This document shows positions 46,304 to 56,864 of a DNA stretch of 64,000 nt, in pieces (position 1 is the stretch's first letter; the number at the start of each line of letters is the position of its first letter). The translations under genes were made by a program, and so were the position numbers. This DNA is from Diphasiastrum complanatum (lineage: Eukaryota; Streptophyta; Lycopodiopsida; Lycopodiales; Lycopodiaceae): NCBI GenBank assembly GCA_029204225.1, contig MU832639.1:1-64000 (forward strand), read 5' to 3'. The notes beneath the pieces were generated by a model that saw only the letters and a program-made list of their open reading frames with translations, did no database searches and was not told the DNA's origin.

Positions 46304-46903
46304 GAATGTCCAACCCTAGAATGCTAACCAGCATGTCTTGAATTCACGATCACATTAATATTCATATCTCATTGATCTATATTGTTTTTATTTTTTTTGT
46401 AGTGTTTAGGGTCAAAGTAAACTTCTTTCATCATGCTAAAACGTAACAGATGGACGAGCTGAATGCCACAAGTTAAAAATTGCAAGAAACTAACACCGAC
46501 AATAGCAGAGTGACTAAACCAGGTCAAGAAATACATTCAAACTCAATGACTCACAACAATAGTGTTCTAGTTTTTCATCACACAAGACTCGGATCTTGTT
46601 AGAGATGTGGTACATTTTTCTCCCGAGATAATACTTGAAATAATTCAGAGCTTGTTAGAGATGTGGTACATTTTTAAGGAGTGACAATGGTGGTGAGTAC
46701 ATATCTACCAAGTTTAAGGCCTTTTGTGATGAGCATGAGATCAAGAGGGAGTGTACAACACCAATGATACCTGATTTCTATATGTTTTATCTTATTGTGG
46801 ATGTGTAGTGTTAATGGATCGTAGGGTTAATGGATGTTAGAGTTAGATGTGAATCCTCCATTCATGTTGAAATCTAAACTATACTATCGCTCTCATGGGA
46901 ACG
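46304..46903. other. spacer with a copia integrase scrap
   Basis: Holds a 26-base direct repeat (CTTGTTAGAGATGTGGTACA at 46597 and 46650) and the integrase fragment listed separately. Its last five bases, GAACG, are the left target duplication of the next element. Confidence 0.5.
46680..46775 (+). pseudogene. copia integrase fragment
   Basis: About 32 codons: SDNGGEYISTKFKAFCDEHE, then IKRECTTP. This spans the second catalytic Asp of a copia integrase (SDNGGEY). No neighbouring pol sequence remains. Confidence 0.75.
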
Positions 46904-47640
46904 TGTTGATTTTCACACGTGTGGACTGTCCACTACATGTACTTGTGATCTCCTAAGGTGTGTAGATGCAGCAAGATCAAGACTAGATTGAGATTCAAGA
47001 TCAATCTTGAATCCTATGGCAAAAACACACTACTACATGCATTCAATCACTTCCAACTCTCACTCACACGTGTGGGAAGTATTCAAAAAATAATCTAAGT
47101 AAAAACAAGCTGCTCTCCTCAGGTAGAGAGAGAAAATGCATCAAGAGCTCTCGGGTAGAGAGAGAAAGCTAGAAATCCAAAAACTCACAAAATCCATAAA
47201 ATCACCAAATCAATTGATTTCAAAATGAGGAGTACAATGATACTAGTAGGTCCACGAGCTACCACTATGCTTAACTATGATTGGACCACATTTTGTCACC
47301 TCTTGATCCTATTGGATCATTGATCTATGCACCTCTTAATTCTATTGGACTATATTCAAGCACACCTCAATTTCCTATTGGACCTCACAAGGTTCCACCT
47401 CTATATCCTATTGGACCTCTTGGAATTCATCAAACAAAAACTTTACACTTGTCTACACTCTAATTAGCAAGTGTTTAGCCTCTTACTCTATTTTGGCTCA
47501 ATAGTGGCATTACAAGTGGAAATGCATAATTTGCCATCTATGCCAAATTTATTCCTATCAACATCCTACACCTAGATGCTTGATGTAAAAAACATAAGAC
47601 CCCTATATCTAACATAGATAATCTTTTTCAATTCTTCACA
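46904..47640 (-). repeat. 3' LTR of copia B1 (737 bp)
   Basis: Element-sense ends are TGTGAAGAATTG and GAAAATCAACA. It holds two exact CACACGTGTG palindromes (46914, 47065). A five-copy array of the CCAAT motif (plus-strand ATTGGAC/ATTGGATC at 47280, 47311, 47344, 47377 and 47409, about 32 bases apart) lies in the upstream part. The false open frame at 47281-47463 comes from that array. Confidence 0.92.
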
Positions 47641-47655
47641 CTCCTCCTAAAAGAT
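47641..47655 (-). promoter_or_regulatory. polypurine tract of copia B1
   Basis: On the minus strand, CTTTTAGGAGGAG directly precedes the 3' LTR start TGTGAAG; this purine run primes plus-strand DNA synthesis in LTR elements. Confidence 0.8.
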
Positions 47656-47658
47656 TAT

Positions 47659-50418
47659 CTATGAAGATTTGAGCATTGATCTTGATATAACTCCAAGATT
47701 AGATCTATGCTTGATGAAAGCACTTTTGCTCAAAGGCTTGGTGAGTAGATCGGCAATACAAGAGGACGAGTTGACATGCTCCAAATAGATTTCTCCTCCA
47801 ATAAGCTTTTCTCTCACAAAATGGTGTGCCACTTCTATGTGCTTGCTTCTTGCATGAAATATGGGATTATTGGCAAGAGCTTGGGCCGAGATGTTATCAC
47901 ACTTGATCATTGGTAGATCATCCTCCTTGATGCACTTTAGTTCCATTAATAACCTCTTGATCCAAAGCACTTCTTTGGTAGTTGTAGTGAGTGCTTTGTA
48001 CTCAGCCTCACATGAAGAGAGAGATATAGTATCTTGCTTTTTGGAAAGCCAAGATATTAGATTGCCTCCAAGAAAGATAGTGTATGCACTAATAGACTTT
48101 CGATCCATTTTGTCACTTGCAAAGTCCGAATCCGAGTAGCCAATAATGGATAGATCTTCACGAAAGACAACATCTCTACTTTCAATAACTTGAGAAGTAG
48201 AGAGTATAAAGACTCTATAGGCCTTCTTGGTGGATGAGTATCCAACCATGATCCCTTTGCATGCACTAGGATCTTCCTTCTTCCTTGTTTCCAAGGGAAT
48301 ATGGACAAAGCATAAGCATCCAAAAACTCTAAGGTGATCAACCTTAGGCTTCTTCAAAAATAAGATTTCATATGGTGACTTTCCTCCAAGAGCTATATGT
48401 GGGAGCCTATTGCAAAGATAATTTGCACAATTAATGGCTTCTCCCAAAAAATCTTTGGGCAAAGATGCCTCAATTCTCATAGATTTTGCACATTCACATA
48501 GAGATCTATTCTTTTTCTCGGCCACTCCATTTTGAGATGGAGAGTAGGCACAAGAAAACTCTCTTTTAATGCCTTCAAGCTCACAAAAATCCTGAAATTT
48601 ATTGAAGATATATTCACCACCTCCATCACTTCTAAGAGCTTTAATTTTGAATGAGAATTGCTTCTCTACATAAGCTTTGAAAATAAGGAAATGATCAAAC
48701 ACCATAGATTTTGAAGCAAGAAGATATATCCAAGTGAATCTTGTGTAATCATCAATGAAAGTAACAAAACAAGTGGCTCCTCCCTTGCTTGTAGTTGATG
48801 AGAAATGCACATCCGAGTGGATTAACTCCAAAGGATGCTTGCTTTTGATAGAAGATCTTGTAAATGGCTTTTTGTGAGATTTAGCAATAGCACAAGCCTC
48901 ACAAGGCTTGATCTTCTTGGAGAATGACTTTGGCAAGCCAATAGCTTTGGATTCTTTGATCATAGAGAGCATGGATTTGTAGTTGGGATGTCCCAACCTC
49001 CTATGCCATAATTCCTCCATAGAGAGCTTGTTTACAAGAGCAACATTACAAGCATTCATATACTCATTTGGATCTAGTTTATAGATGCCACCAAATCTAG
49101 ATCCTAATGCAAGTATCTCATCATTCTTCTTGATAGTGCAAGTATCAACATTGAATTTTACATCAAGGCCATTATCAAGCAATTGGCCAACACTAATAAG
49201 ATTCTTGGTAAGCTTAGGTACATAAAGAACTCTAGAGAGAGAAAGAACTTTAGAGGATGCAAGCTTCAAGGGAATGTTCCCTATGCCTTCAATAGGACAT
49301 TCAAAATCATTTGTAGTGTATATTGATTTCTTCACTCCATCATAAGGTGCAATAGAAGAGAAAGAGTCCTTGGAGCTACACATATGTGAAGAGGCTCCAC
49401 TATCAATATACCATAGGCCGTCCTTCTTGAAAGGAGTAGATGAGAAACTAGAGACCATAAGAGATCCCTCTCCATCACTTGCAATAGTGTCTTCCTTCTC
49501 ATTGGTAATATTGGCTTGCTTGAGTTGATTCTTCTTTTTGAAGCAATTGGTGGCATAATGACCTTTCTTGCCACAATAAAAGCACTTGATCTTCTTCTTC
49601 TTCTTGAACTTGGATGATGAAGCATTAGAGGAATCATCTTCCTCCTCATCTTTGTCTTTGGATTTGACTTTGTCCTTGCTTGAGGATTGTTGATGTTGGT
49701 TCTTGCTCCTCTCTTTGTGCTTATCCTTGGCAAAGAGAGCTTTGCCATCATTATGAGTGAGAGAAAGCTTGTCCATCCTCAAGAGCTTATACTCTTGTCT
49801 TGATTCTTTTGAAATTAGCACACTTTGGAGAGCCTCCAAACTTGGTAGCTCCTCCTTAATGGCATAGGATTGGATAAGATTATCAAATTCACTTCTCAAG
49901 CCATTGAGAATGACTTGAACTAGCTCATTTTGATTGATGGAATCACCAATACAAGCAAGCTCTCTATGAATATCTTTTACTCTCAAAACATAACTAGATG
50001 CACTCTCATCACTCTTTTGGCTACTTTGAAAGATTTGATTCCTAAGAGTGAGAAGCCTAGAGGTATTCTTAGCCTCATAGATAGTCTTGAGACAATCCCA
50101 AGCTTCTTTGGCTGTTGTACAAGTACCTATCTCCCTCAATATCTCATTAGAGACATTCATCTTAATGTAGTGGAGAGCCATCCTAGCTCTCTTTTTGTAT
50201 TTTTGAACCTCTTGAAGAACTTGTGGTTCTTCTTCAAGGCCAAGAACTATGTCCATCACGTCTTGAAGGATCAAGATGGACTCCATCCTCATTTTCCAAA
50301 TTGAATAATTTGAAGTGGTCAATCTTTCACTTGGTTCCAACAAGGATGAACCCATTGAAGACATTTGAAGTGAAGAAAACTCAAATGATGAACAATAAAT
50401 ATTGTTACACACTTTCAA
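47659..50418 (-). CDS. copia B1 Gag-PR-IN-RNase H polyprotein without RT (919 codons)
   Basis: One uninterrupted frame. UBN2 gag spans residues about 20-230. The CCHC knuckle CFYCGKKGHYATNC is at 279-292, and the protease motif WYIDSGASSHM is at 336-346. Integrase HHCC is H472, H477, C506, C509, and the core D536, D598, E634 gives an exact DD35E spacing. Next comes the GKSPYE region (679-684) and VGYSSTKKAYRVF. At residues 754-760 (EDLSIIG) the frame passes directly into RNase H (YSDSDFASD, SSCEAEY, KCDN, LTKPLS), with D763, E804 and D841. The whole reverse transcriptase, normally some 250 residues starting with the ENxTW region, is absent without loss of frame. The real start is probably M19 (50364) or M22, because the related B2 frame starts at the equivalent place. 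It could supply Gag, PR and IN but not reverse transcription. Confidence 0.93.
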   Translation of the reverse strand: MKVCNNIYCSSFEFSSLQMSSMGSSLLEPSERLTTSNYSIWKMRMESILILQDVMDIVLGLEEEPQVLQEVQKYKKRARMALHYIKMNVSNEILREIGTCTTAKEAWDCLKTIYEAKNTSRLLTLRNQIFQSSQKSDESASSYVLRVKDIHRELACIGDSINQNELVQVILNGLRSEFDNLIQSYAIKEELPSLEALQSVLISKESRQEYKLLRMDKLSLTHNDGKALFAKDKHKERSKNQHQQSSSKDKVKSKDKDEEEDDSSNASSSKFKKKKKIKCFYCGKKGHYATNCFKKKNQLKQANITNEKEDTIASDGEGSLMVSSFSSTPFKKDGLWYIDSGASSHMCSSKDSFSSIAPYDGVKKSIYTTNDFECPIEGIGNIPLKLASSKVLSLSRVLYVPKLTKNLISVGQLLDNGLDVKFNVDTCTIKKNDEILALGSRFGGIYKLDPNEYMNACNVALVNKLSMEELWHRRLGHPNYKSMLSMIKESKAIGLPKSFSKKIKPCEACAIAKSHKKPFTRSSIKSKHPLELIHSDVHFSSTTSKGGATCFVTFIDDYTRFTWIYLLASKSMVFDHFLIFKAYVEKQFSFKIKALRSDGGGEYIFNKFQDFCELEGIKREFSCAYSPSQNGVAEKKNRSLCECAKSMRIEASLPKDFLGEAINCANYLCNRLPHIALGGKSPYEILFLKKPKVDHLRVFGCLCFVHIPLETRKKEDPSACKGIMVGYSSTKKAYRVFILSTSQVIESRDVVFREDLSIIGYSDSDFASDKMDRKSISAYTIFLGGNLISWLSKKQDTISLSSCEAEYKALTTTTKEVLWIKRLLMELKCIKEDDLPMIKCDNISAQALANNPIFHARSKHIEVAHHFVREKLIGGEIYLEHVNSSSCIADLLTKPLSKSAFIKHRSNLGVISRSMLKSS

Positions 50419-51103
50419 TAGGATCCAATAATTGAGTACTATCTCCTCCTATGAAAGATCTTACAACAATCTGTGAATTGATTCTCACTAGCTACACAAA
50501 TCTCTCTAAAACAAGATCTATTTCACATCAAATGATGGAGTATAGGCAAAGTTAGGATCCAACACTCTTAGCACGTGTGAAATACACTAAGAAATCAAAT
50601 TTGACTCAAATACAATGATATTGCATGAAACAAAATGGCTAAGATCTCAAAACAGTGCCTAGATCACATATAGATGAGATTGGCAAGCATACAACTGTGA
50701 TTTTGGATCAACCAAGCAATCTCTTGACCAAACCAAATGTGTCCACCCAGGTCTAGGTGCCCTACCTAACCCTCTTCAAAAGCTTATAACTTTTGATTGG
50801 CTCAACCAAATGGAATGAAATTGATTGCAATAGAAACTAGACAAAAATAGCTTCAAAACAAGCTATCAAGCAAGATAAATGGATCAAACATGAGAACTTC
50901 CAAACTGAAATTGGATGTTCCTCACACGTGTTTGAGCACCTGATTCCGTACAGTACCAGGTCAGACCCAATCAATGTCCTTTTGATCTCTTTTGATCCAA
51001 GATTGAACAAGATAGTTAGGAAAATGGGCCTTGACAACTTCTAGCTCAAGATTGATGAAAATTTTTCACTTAGATGGATCAGAATGCATGGTAACCTTAG
51101 GTA
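50419..51103 (-). other. leader of copia B1
   Basis: Untranslated region between the primer site and gag. It matches the leader of element B2 (61331-62074) along its length, including CTGACCTGGTACTGTAC and the stretch around CACACGTGTTTGAG. Confidence 0.7.
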
Positions 51104-51116
51104 GGCTGTGATACCA
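51104..51116 (-). promoter_or_regulatory. primer binding site of copia B1
   Basis: On the minus strand TGGTATCACAGCC directly follows the LTR end ATCAACA. It differs by one base from the tRNA-iMet-type site. Confidence 0.85.
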
Positions 51117-52549
51117 TGTTGATTTTCACACGTGTGGACTGTCCAATACATGTACTTGTGATCTCCTAAGGTTTGTAGATGTGTGAAAAGTACAGTACTA
51201 AGGACCATAAATGGATCTTTGAATGATCCACAAGGTGATTGTATGCTTGTTAAACAATCTATCAGAAACTAGTCATCAGAAAACAAGATCTAGTTTAGCA
51301 GCTTGATAGGAAACAAGTAGAGACAATCAAAGCATTGATCAAATAGTCTAATCCAACTCCACACGTGTGGAAATAAGGCTGTAGTACGGCCTGTAGACAG
51401 TGTTTACAAAGTGCCAAAGCTAGGTTTCATTGAAAAAATAGAGTAATCATCATACAATGAGAGGAAACTCGAGTTTCTCCTTGAGGCTCCAAAAAGTTTC
51501 TATCTTCTCACTATGGAGAATGGAAATACATAGTAAAACACACTTCCTTTGCAAAGTTAGGTGAAAATCCAGCATGTAATAAGGAAGTAGACTCCACTTT
51601 CTTGCCCTAATGTGAAAACCCTAGCCTAGATCCAAGAGTCATGCTTGGTAGGTGCATGGTAGGTACAAATCTCATCATAAATCATGGTCTAGATCCTACA
51701 AAGTAGGAATCACTACCAAATAGACACAACCACTCCTCTTGACTCGTGGTAACCTACTTTAGGTGTGTATGTACAAGTGGCACTTTGGCCATTCAAGTAA
51801 CCAACAAACAATATTGACAAAATGTACAATATTCTACATGGCTAGATTTGCCAATGTAGGCAATTTTTCACAAGATGCACCAAGATCAAGACTAGATTGA
51901 GATTCAAGATCAATCTTGAATCCTATGGCAAAAACACACTACTACATGCATTCAATCACTTCCAACTCTCACTCACACGTGTGGGAAGTATTCAAAAAAT
52001 AATCTAAGTAAAAACAAGCTGCTCTCCTCGAGTAGAGAGAGAAAAGGCATCAAGAGCTCTCGGGTAGAGAGAGAAAGCTAGAAATCCAAAAACTCACAAA
52101 ATCCATGAAATCACCAAATCAATTGACTTCAAAATGAGGAGTACAATGATACTAGTAGGTCCACGAGCTACCACTATGCTTAACTATGATTGGACCACAT
52201 TTTGTCACCTCTTGATTCTATTGGATCATTGATCTATGCACCTCTTAATTCTATTGGACTATATTCAAGCACACCTCAATTTCCTATTGGACCTCACAAG
52301 ATTCCACCTCTATATCCTATTGGACCTCTTGGAATTCATCAAACAAAAACTTTACACTTGTCTACACTCTAATTAGCAAGTGTTTAGCCTCTTACTCTAT
52401 GTTGGCTCAATAGTGGCATTACAAGTGGAAATGCATAATCTGCCATCTATGCCAAATTTATTCCTATCAACATCCTACACCTAGATGCTTGATGTAAAAA
52501 ACATAAGACCCCTATATCTAACATAGATAATCTTTTTCAATTCTTCACA
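51117..52549 (-). repeat. 5' LTR of copia B1, interrupted by a solo LTR
   Basis: 737 bp of LTR sequence in two parts, 51117-51181 and 51878-52549, plus the insertion between. It matches 46904-47640 closely and repeats the CACACGTGTG palindromes (51127, 51974) and CCAAT array. Confidence 0.92.
51182..51872 (-). mobile_element. solo LTR of the copia A1 family (691 bp)
   Basis: Ends TGTGAAAAG...TTTTTCACA, flanked by AGATG at 51177-51181 and 51873-51877. Its reverse complement matches the A1 LTR (GCCTA-ATTGGCAAATCTAGCC, CATGTAGAA, CTAGGCTAGGGTTT). It adds a CACACGTGTG at 51360. Solo LTRs form by recombination between the two LTRs of an element. This insertion is younger than B1. Confidence 0.93.
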
Positions 52550-52689
52550 GAACGAACCTACACGTGACAACTAATCTCGTCTCTTTGATGCTAGATTCAC
52601 TAGATCTTGGTTTGAGGTTAGGCAAGGAAAGAAACCCACTACAAGGAAAAGAGTAGGCGGATTGACGACTAGGCTGAAGGTTTCTGAGT

Positions 52690-53085
52690 AATTCAGATAT
52701 GGAATCTGAAAAAAAACCTTTGGCGACTAGCTTGGGCTTGTAACGATTTAGCCTTCCTTCAGCATCATACTTTGCCTTGAATATCCATTTGCATGGAATT
52801 GATTTTTGGTCCTTTGGCAGCTCAGTGAACGTCCATGTTTGATTCTCCATAAGAGAATCGAATTCGGTGTCCATCGCTGCTTTCCACTGGTCAGCATCAG
52901 GTGTAGACATCGCCTCAGCAACTGTGTTTGGTTCCTACATGAAGTAGCAGGCCGAATCATCCATAAATCTGGATGGAAGCTATCTGGACATGTTCGACCT
53001 TCTGGGTTGAACTTTGGTCCTCTGATGTGGTCATGTCCACACCTCATAAGGTGTCTTGCCATTCAGGGCTTTGGTGATGGATCAA
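52690..53085 (-). pseudogene. copia C integrase end and RT start
   Basis: ALNGKTPYEVW (integrase C-terminal GKTPYE motif) at about 53040-53070, a stop, then DADQWKAAMDTEFDSLMENQ with TWTF, the start of the copia RT, through KWIFKAKYDAEG and KPKLVAKGF to about 52720. After that the match to RT stops. No YxDD motif is left. Confidence 0.8.
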
Positions 53086-53911
53086 TGTAGGGTCGAAGAT
53101 CTCGCGTAGTATAGCCCTCCCGTCTGTCAACAAGGGTTAGATCACTGGATAGGTGCCTAACTATGAATAGATGCTACTTTCAGTTAGTTCTCTACTTTTT
53201 CTCTAACTCTACCATGACTAACACTACACACCCCTAACTCTACTCCACTGAACTAACCTTCATCTTGATTTTTGGTGAAAGAGAAGAGAAGAATAGAAGA
53301 GATTGAGAGGAAAAGAGGGAAAGAGAGAGATAGAGAGTGAGAGTGAGAGTGGAGGTTAGCTCAAATGCTCATTTTACTTGCAAAAGGAGAAACAATAGCT
53401 ATGGAAACCAAGAAAGCATAAACTTGAAAGCAAATAGAAAGCAACAATAGCAATAACAAGCATTGAATAGCAAATGAGGATGCTTCTCTTACAAAAATGG
53501 TAGAGTTTTTTCCTTCTCATTAAGCATGCAAAATAGAGTATATGAGATGTCTTTTTATAAATGGGGGGCCCTTGCCCCAAAATACTATTGGCTAATATGT
53601 ACACTAATCCTATCCATTCATCTTGGACCCAACTTGGTCCAAAGGTCTTAAAAAAGTACATTGATTTTCACATGATTCTTGTGAGTCTCCATTTGGACCC
53701 AACTCTAAAATAATAGACTTCTAAGTTAAAAATGACTTTGGGCCTCAAGTTTTATTTTAATTACAAAGAGGCCCAAGTCTATTATTCTATTTCCAACTCA
53801 ACTTGCGTGCTCATTGGGCCATGGGCTTATATGCGCAGGATGCCATGCCCTCGCAACACATTTTATTAGCCGATATTATTTATTTACAATGTGTTGGGAA
53901 TACCCCCAACA
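53086..53911 (-). mobile_element. solo-LTR-like insertion (826 bp) in copia C
   Basis: Minus-strand ends TGTTGGGGGTATTCCC and TTCGACCCTACA. It interrupts copia C integrase between AAYLQNLL and the ALNGKTPYE region. The flanks ATCAA and ATAGA are alike at three of five bases, so a target duplication is only suggested. Its first 500 bases (plus coordinates) are related to 33015-33530. Confidence 0.6.
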
Positions 53912-54379
53912 ATAGATTCTGCAAATAGGCAGCTGCAGTAACAGCTTCTGTCCAGAATTTCTTTGGAAGAGAGGCATGGGCCATCATGCTCTTGGCACTT
54001 TCGATGAGTGCCCGGTTCTTCCATGCAACTATACCATTGCACTTAGGTGAGTAGCTGGTTGTGTATTGTTGAAGTATCCCGTTGGCCTTGCAGAACTCCT
54101 TGAATTCTGTGGAGGTGTACTCTCCCCCTCCATCTGTGTGTAGGGCCTTGATCTTCCTCTAGGTCTGGTTTTCGCAGACGCCTTGAACTGCTTGAAGAAC
54201 TTAAATGCTTCGAAGTTGTTCTTCATATAGTAGGTTGTAGTCCTTTGAGAGAAGTCGTCGATGAAGGTTAGGAAATAGAGAGCTCCCCCTGTGGAAGCAG
54301 TCTGCATCGGGCCACAAATGTCACTGTGTACAAGGTCAAGCAAGCCCTTGAATGTGTGAACTGAAGGGACTTCTAGCAT
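53912..54379 (-). pseudogene. copia C integrase, broken
   Basis: LLDLVHSDICGPM and LTFIDDFSQRTTTYY give the first catalytic Asp and the DDFS block at 54230-54350. Frame breaks follow near 54170, and later SPKCNGIVAWKNRALIESAK and PKKFWTEAVTAAAYLQN continue to the insertion point. The Glu of the catalytic triad appears lost: the motif GVAExxNRT reads GIVAWKNRA. Confidence 0.8.
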
Positions 54380-54704
54380 GCTTGCTGATAATCATAGCTT
54401 TCGCATGGAGAAGCTGGCTTGCTGACTGAAGGTAGGTCTTGTACTAGACTCTGAGCTGACATTTGTCGAATACTGTTGTAGTTAAGATGGCCAAATATGA
54501 AATGCCACAACATATCAGTTGATTTAGAAGTGGCTGTGTGAAGAGCTTGACTGTTAAAAGAATAGCTGAGTTTGTACAGATAGCCGCTTTTTCTTCCCTA
54601 GGCTAGAACCTTTCGAGATTTGTCAAGAATTATGCAGTCTTATGTATCAAATTCGACCCTCCGACCTGAATCAATGATTTTGCTAACTGAGAGCAGATTC
54701 TTGG

Positions 54705-55845
54705 TCAGATTTGGAACATGGAGAACATTGGACAACAACTTGACCTCACCTCTTTTGAATTCAACTCTGACTGTCCCTTCACCTTCGATTGAATGTGATG
54801 AGTTGTCTCCAAGTTGCACAACTTGAGAGTGGGTGAATAACTTGTAGTCTTTGAACCAGTCGCGATGGTGAGCATGTGTTGAGTTGCTCCGAAGTCTAGA
54901 TACCAGAAATCGATATCATGTTGTTCTCCAACTTTGGTCATGAAAGCTACTTCATCTTCTTCTTTTTGTTGCTGATTTGAGTGACTGGCTGTAGCACTGT
55001 GTGCTTGTTGTTGGAACTGCTTCTTCTTTTCGTTGTTGTACTTCAAAGTTCGGCAGTCCTTGATTTTGTGACCAGTCCTCTTACAGTATCTGCAGAAGAA
55101 TTTTTGCGCTGGTTGGAATGATAAAAAACTTGAATTCGATCTTGAACTAGAATTTGGTCCAGACTGCATGTTGCTCTTCTTGTCAGTAGAGCCTGACTTT
55201 GTAGATCTCTTGGATCTAAACTTTTTATTTTTTGAATACAAAGCTTGAGGATCCGATCCTGAGCCTAAGGACGATGCTAATCTTCTGATCTCCTCTTGTA
55301 GGAGCAGCGAAATTACTCTTGATAGAGCGAGGTACTTTTGGGTAGAAATTGTCGTTACCCAATTTTTGTAGGCTTCAAGTAGAATCGATAATAGAGTCAC
55401 GAGTGCATCGAAATCTTCTATGAATGAGCCGATTGCAGTCATCTGCTCCATAAGATTCTTGAAGTTGTTGAGGTGACTCGAAACACTATCTATGTTAGAC
55501 ATTCTGAGGGTGAAGAATTTCTTCCTCAGATGAAGCTTGGAAGTAACGTCTCTAATGTCGTAGAGAGTTGCTAGGATGTCCCATGCATCCTTAGCGGTCT
55601 GAGCAGCACATATGTGGCTGATCTGAGTATCCATTGATGTTGAGGGTGATCATGGAAAATGCTTTGCCATATCTCAGTCTCCACTTGGTGATGACGGTTG
55701 CATCACCTTCTGGTTTGAGCTCTGTGCCATCAACGATGTCCCACAGTTCTTTGGCTAGAAGTATAACCTTCATCTTGAATTTCCAAAGATGGTAGTTATC
55801 TCCATCACGTTTGTCAATGAGAGATGAACTAGATGATGGATCCAT
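54705..55845 (-). pseudogene. copia C gag-protease, broken
   Basis: Two overlapping frames: 55591-55845 (gag start, LWKFKMKVILLAKELWDIVD) and 54705-55634 (MDTQISHICAAQTAKDAWDI). They contain a CRYCKRTGHKIKDC knuckle and the protease motif WYLDFGATQHM. The protease DSGA has become DFGA, and a frameshift joins the two parts near 55610. The break is visible and the protease probably would not work. Confidence 0.85.
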
Positions 55846-55988
55846 TCTGGTTGAACGAGATCGTTGGTAGAAACAACGACTGTCGGAATACTGTTGGCTG
55901 CGCGTTTGCTAGAAAGACGTTTTGATAGAAACAAGACTAATAATCCGCAGTAGAAATGCAGATCACTAAAATGTCCACTCTGATATCA

Positions 55989-56280
55989 TGTCGTAAAATT
56001 GCGTGTGGGCGTGAGCAACAGCAGAAGCTTGAGGATTGAGCGTGGTGTGTAGAAACGGAAACGCAACAGTTAGCAACAGAATTATTTAAGTAGAAAAATT
56101 CATACAGAATGCACAAATGAACGACGTAGTAGTGAGACAAAAATTGCACTCTGATTAATATCAATAGTGAGTACAATAGCTTGAAGTAATAACTTCAGCT
56201 TGCTGAGCGTGATAACGCTGGCTATAGATAACTCTAATTGAAAGAGAGTTTCAATTAACTCAAAATTAACACTTATATAC
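55989..56280 (-). repeat. 5' LTR of copia C (start not resolved)
   Basis: The minus-strand end TTTTACGACA is followed by the primer site TGATATCAGAGTG. A TATA-like GGTATATAAGTG is present at about 56270-56281 on the minus strand. The outer edge is not defined; the LTR may extend into the repeats at 56460-56815. A related fragment is at 30918-31137. Confidence 0.65.
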
Positions 56281-56459
56281 CTTGAATCAACTAATATATA
56301 GATTTACAAGTGTCGAGAAACAAAATATCTTACAAGCCTTTAATGCTATTTACGCCAGTCTTTGCACATGTACAAAGTTGATAACTGCTAACTGCCTTTG
56401 GGATATTTGGTTGTCCAATTGTTTTAGAGTTGGTGATAAGTTGGCGATGTCGGTCAGCC

Positions 56460-56815
56460 AATGTAGCAAAGCACGAAAAAGCTGAAAAATGTGAAGGTGC
56501 CCTTAGACAGAATGTTTTGCAACTCCTGAAGGTGCCCTTAGATTTCAAGGTTTTCTGGGTACTTTGTCGCATTTTTCGCAAAGAGCAAAAAGGCAAAGGT
56601 GGTCCAGAAATGGTATAAGTCATTCTAACTAGTGTGTCGCATTTTTCGTTTAGCAAAAAAGGCGAAGAAGGCGGAAAAGCAAAGGTGCCTTTAAGAATGG
56701 TTTCTAAGGCATTCTGGCCACTTGGCCAGTGTGTTGCATTTTTCGCTAAGGAGCAAAAAAGGCGAAGAAGGAGAAGGTGCCTTTTAAAATGATTTCTAAG
56801 GCACAAGAAATCTCA
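56460..56815. repeat. irregular tandem repeats (GCATTTTTCG / AAGGTGCCTTT)
   Basis: GCATTTTTCG occurs at 56569, 56639 and 56736. Each is followed by AGCAAAAAAGGCGAAGAAG-like sequence and AAGGTGCC-TT. Unit length varies (70-125 bases). The minus-strand frame spanning it is made by the repeats. Confidence 0.6.
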
Positions 56816-56864
56816 AAAAAAAAATGTGAAGGCCCGAAAATATGTTGTCGGCCTTCGATTTTTC

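Larger units (their letters stand above)
46904..52549 (-). mobile_element. young Ty1/copia element B1 lacking the RT domain
   Basis: Flanked by GAACG at 46899-46903 and 52550-52554, a perfect 5-bp target duplication. Its two LTRs are both 737 bp once the inserted solo LTR is removed, and differ at about a dozen positions by eye (under 2%). Reading on the minus strand: 5' LTR 52549-51117 (interrupted), primer site, leader, one 919-codon frame, polypurine tract, 3' LTR 47640-46904. The element inserted into the older copia C element, whose RT region stops at the right target duplication. Confidence 0.92.
52555..56280 (-). mobile_element. old Ty1/copia element C, broken and interrupted
   Basis: Minus-strand order: LTR near 56280-55989, primer site 55988-55976, gag and protease 55845-54705, integrase 54379-53912, solo-LTR-like insertion 53911-53086, then the integrase end and RT start 53085-52690. 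It is cut on the left by element B1. A different gag family from A and B (starts MDPSSSSSLIDKRDGDNYHL). The 3' LTR was not found. Confidence 0.8.

Noticed and set aside
47281-47463. 60-codon frame MDHILSPLDPIGS, repeated at 52190
   Set aside because: Lies in both LTRs of copia B1 and reflects the CCAAT array, not a gene.
56330-56806. 158-codon minus-strand frame
   Set aside because: Spans the irregular tandem repeats at 56460-56815; its peptide is repetitive in step with the DNA.
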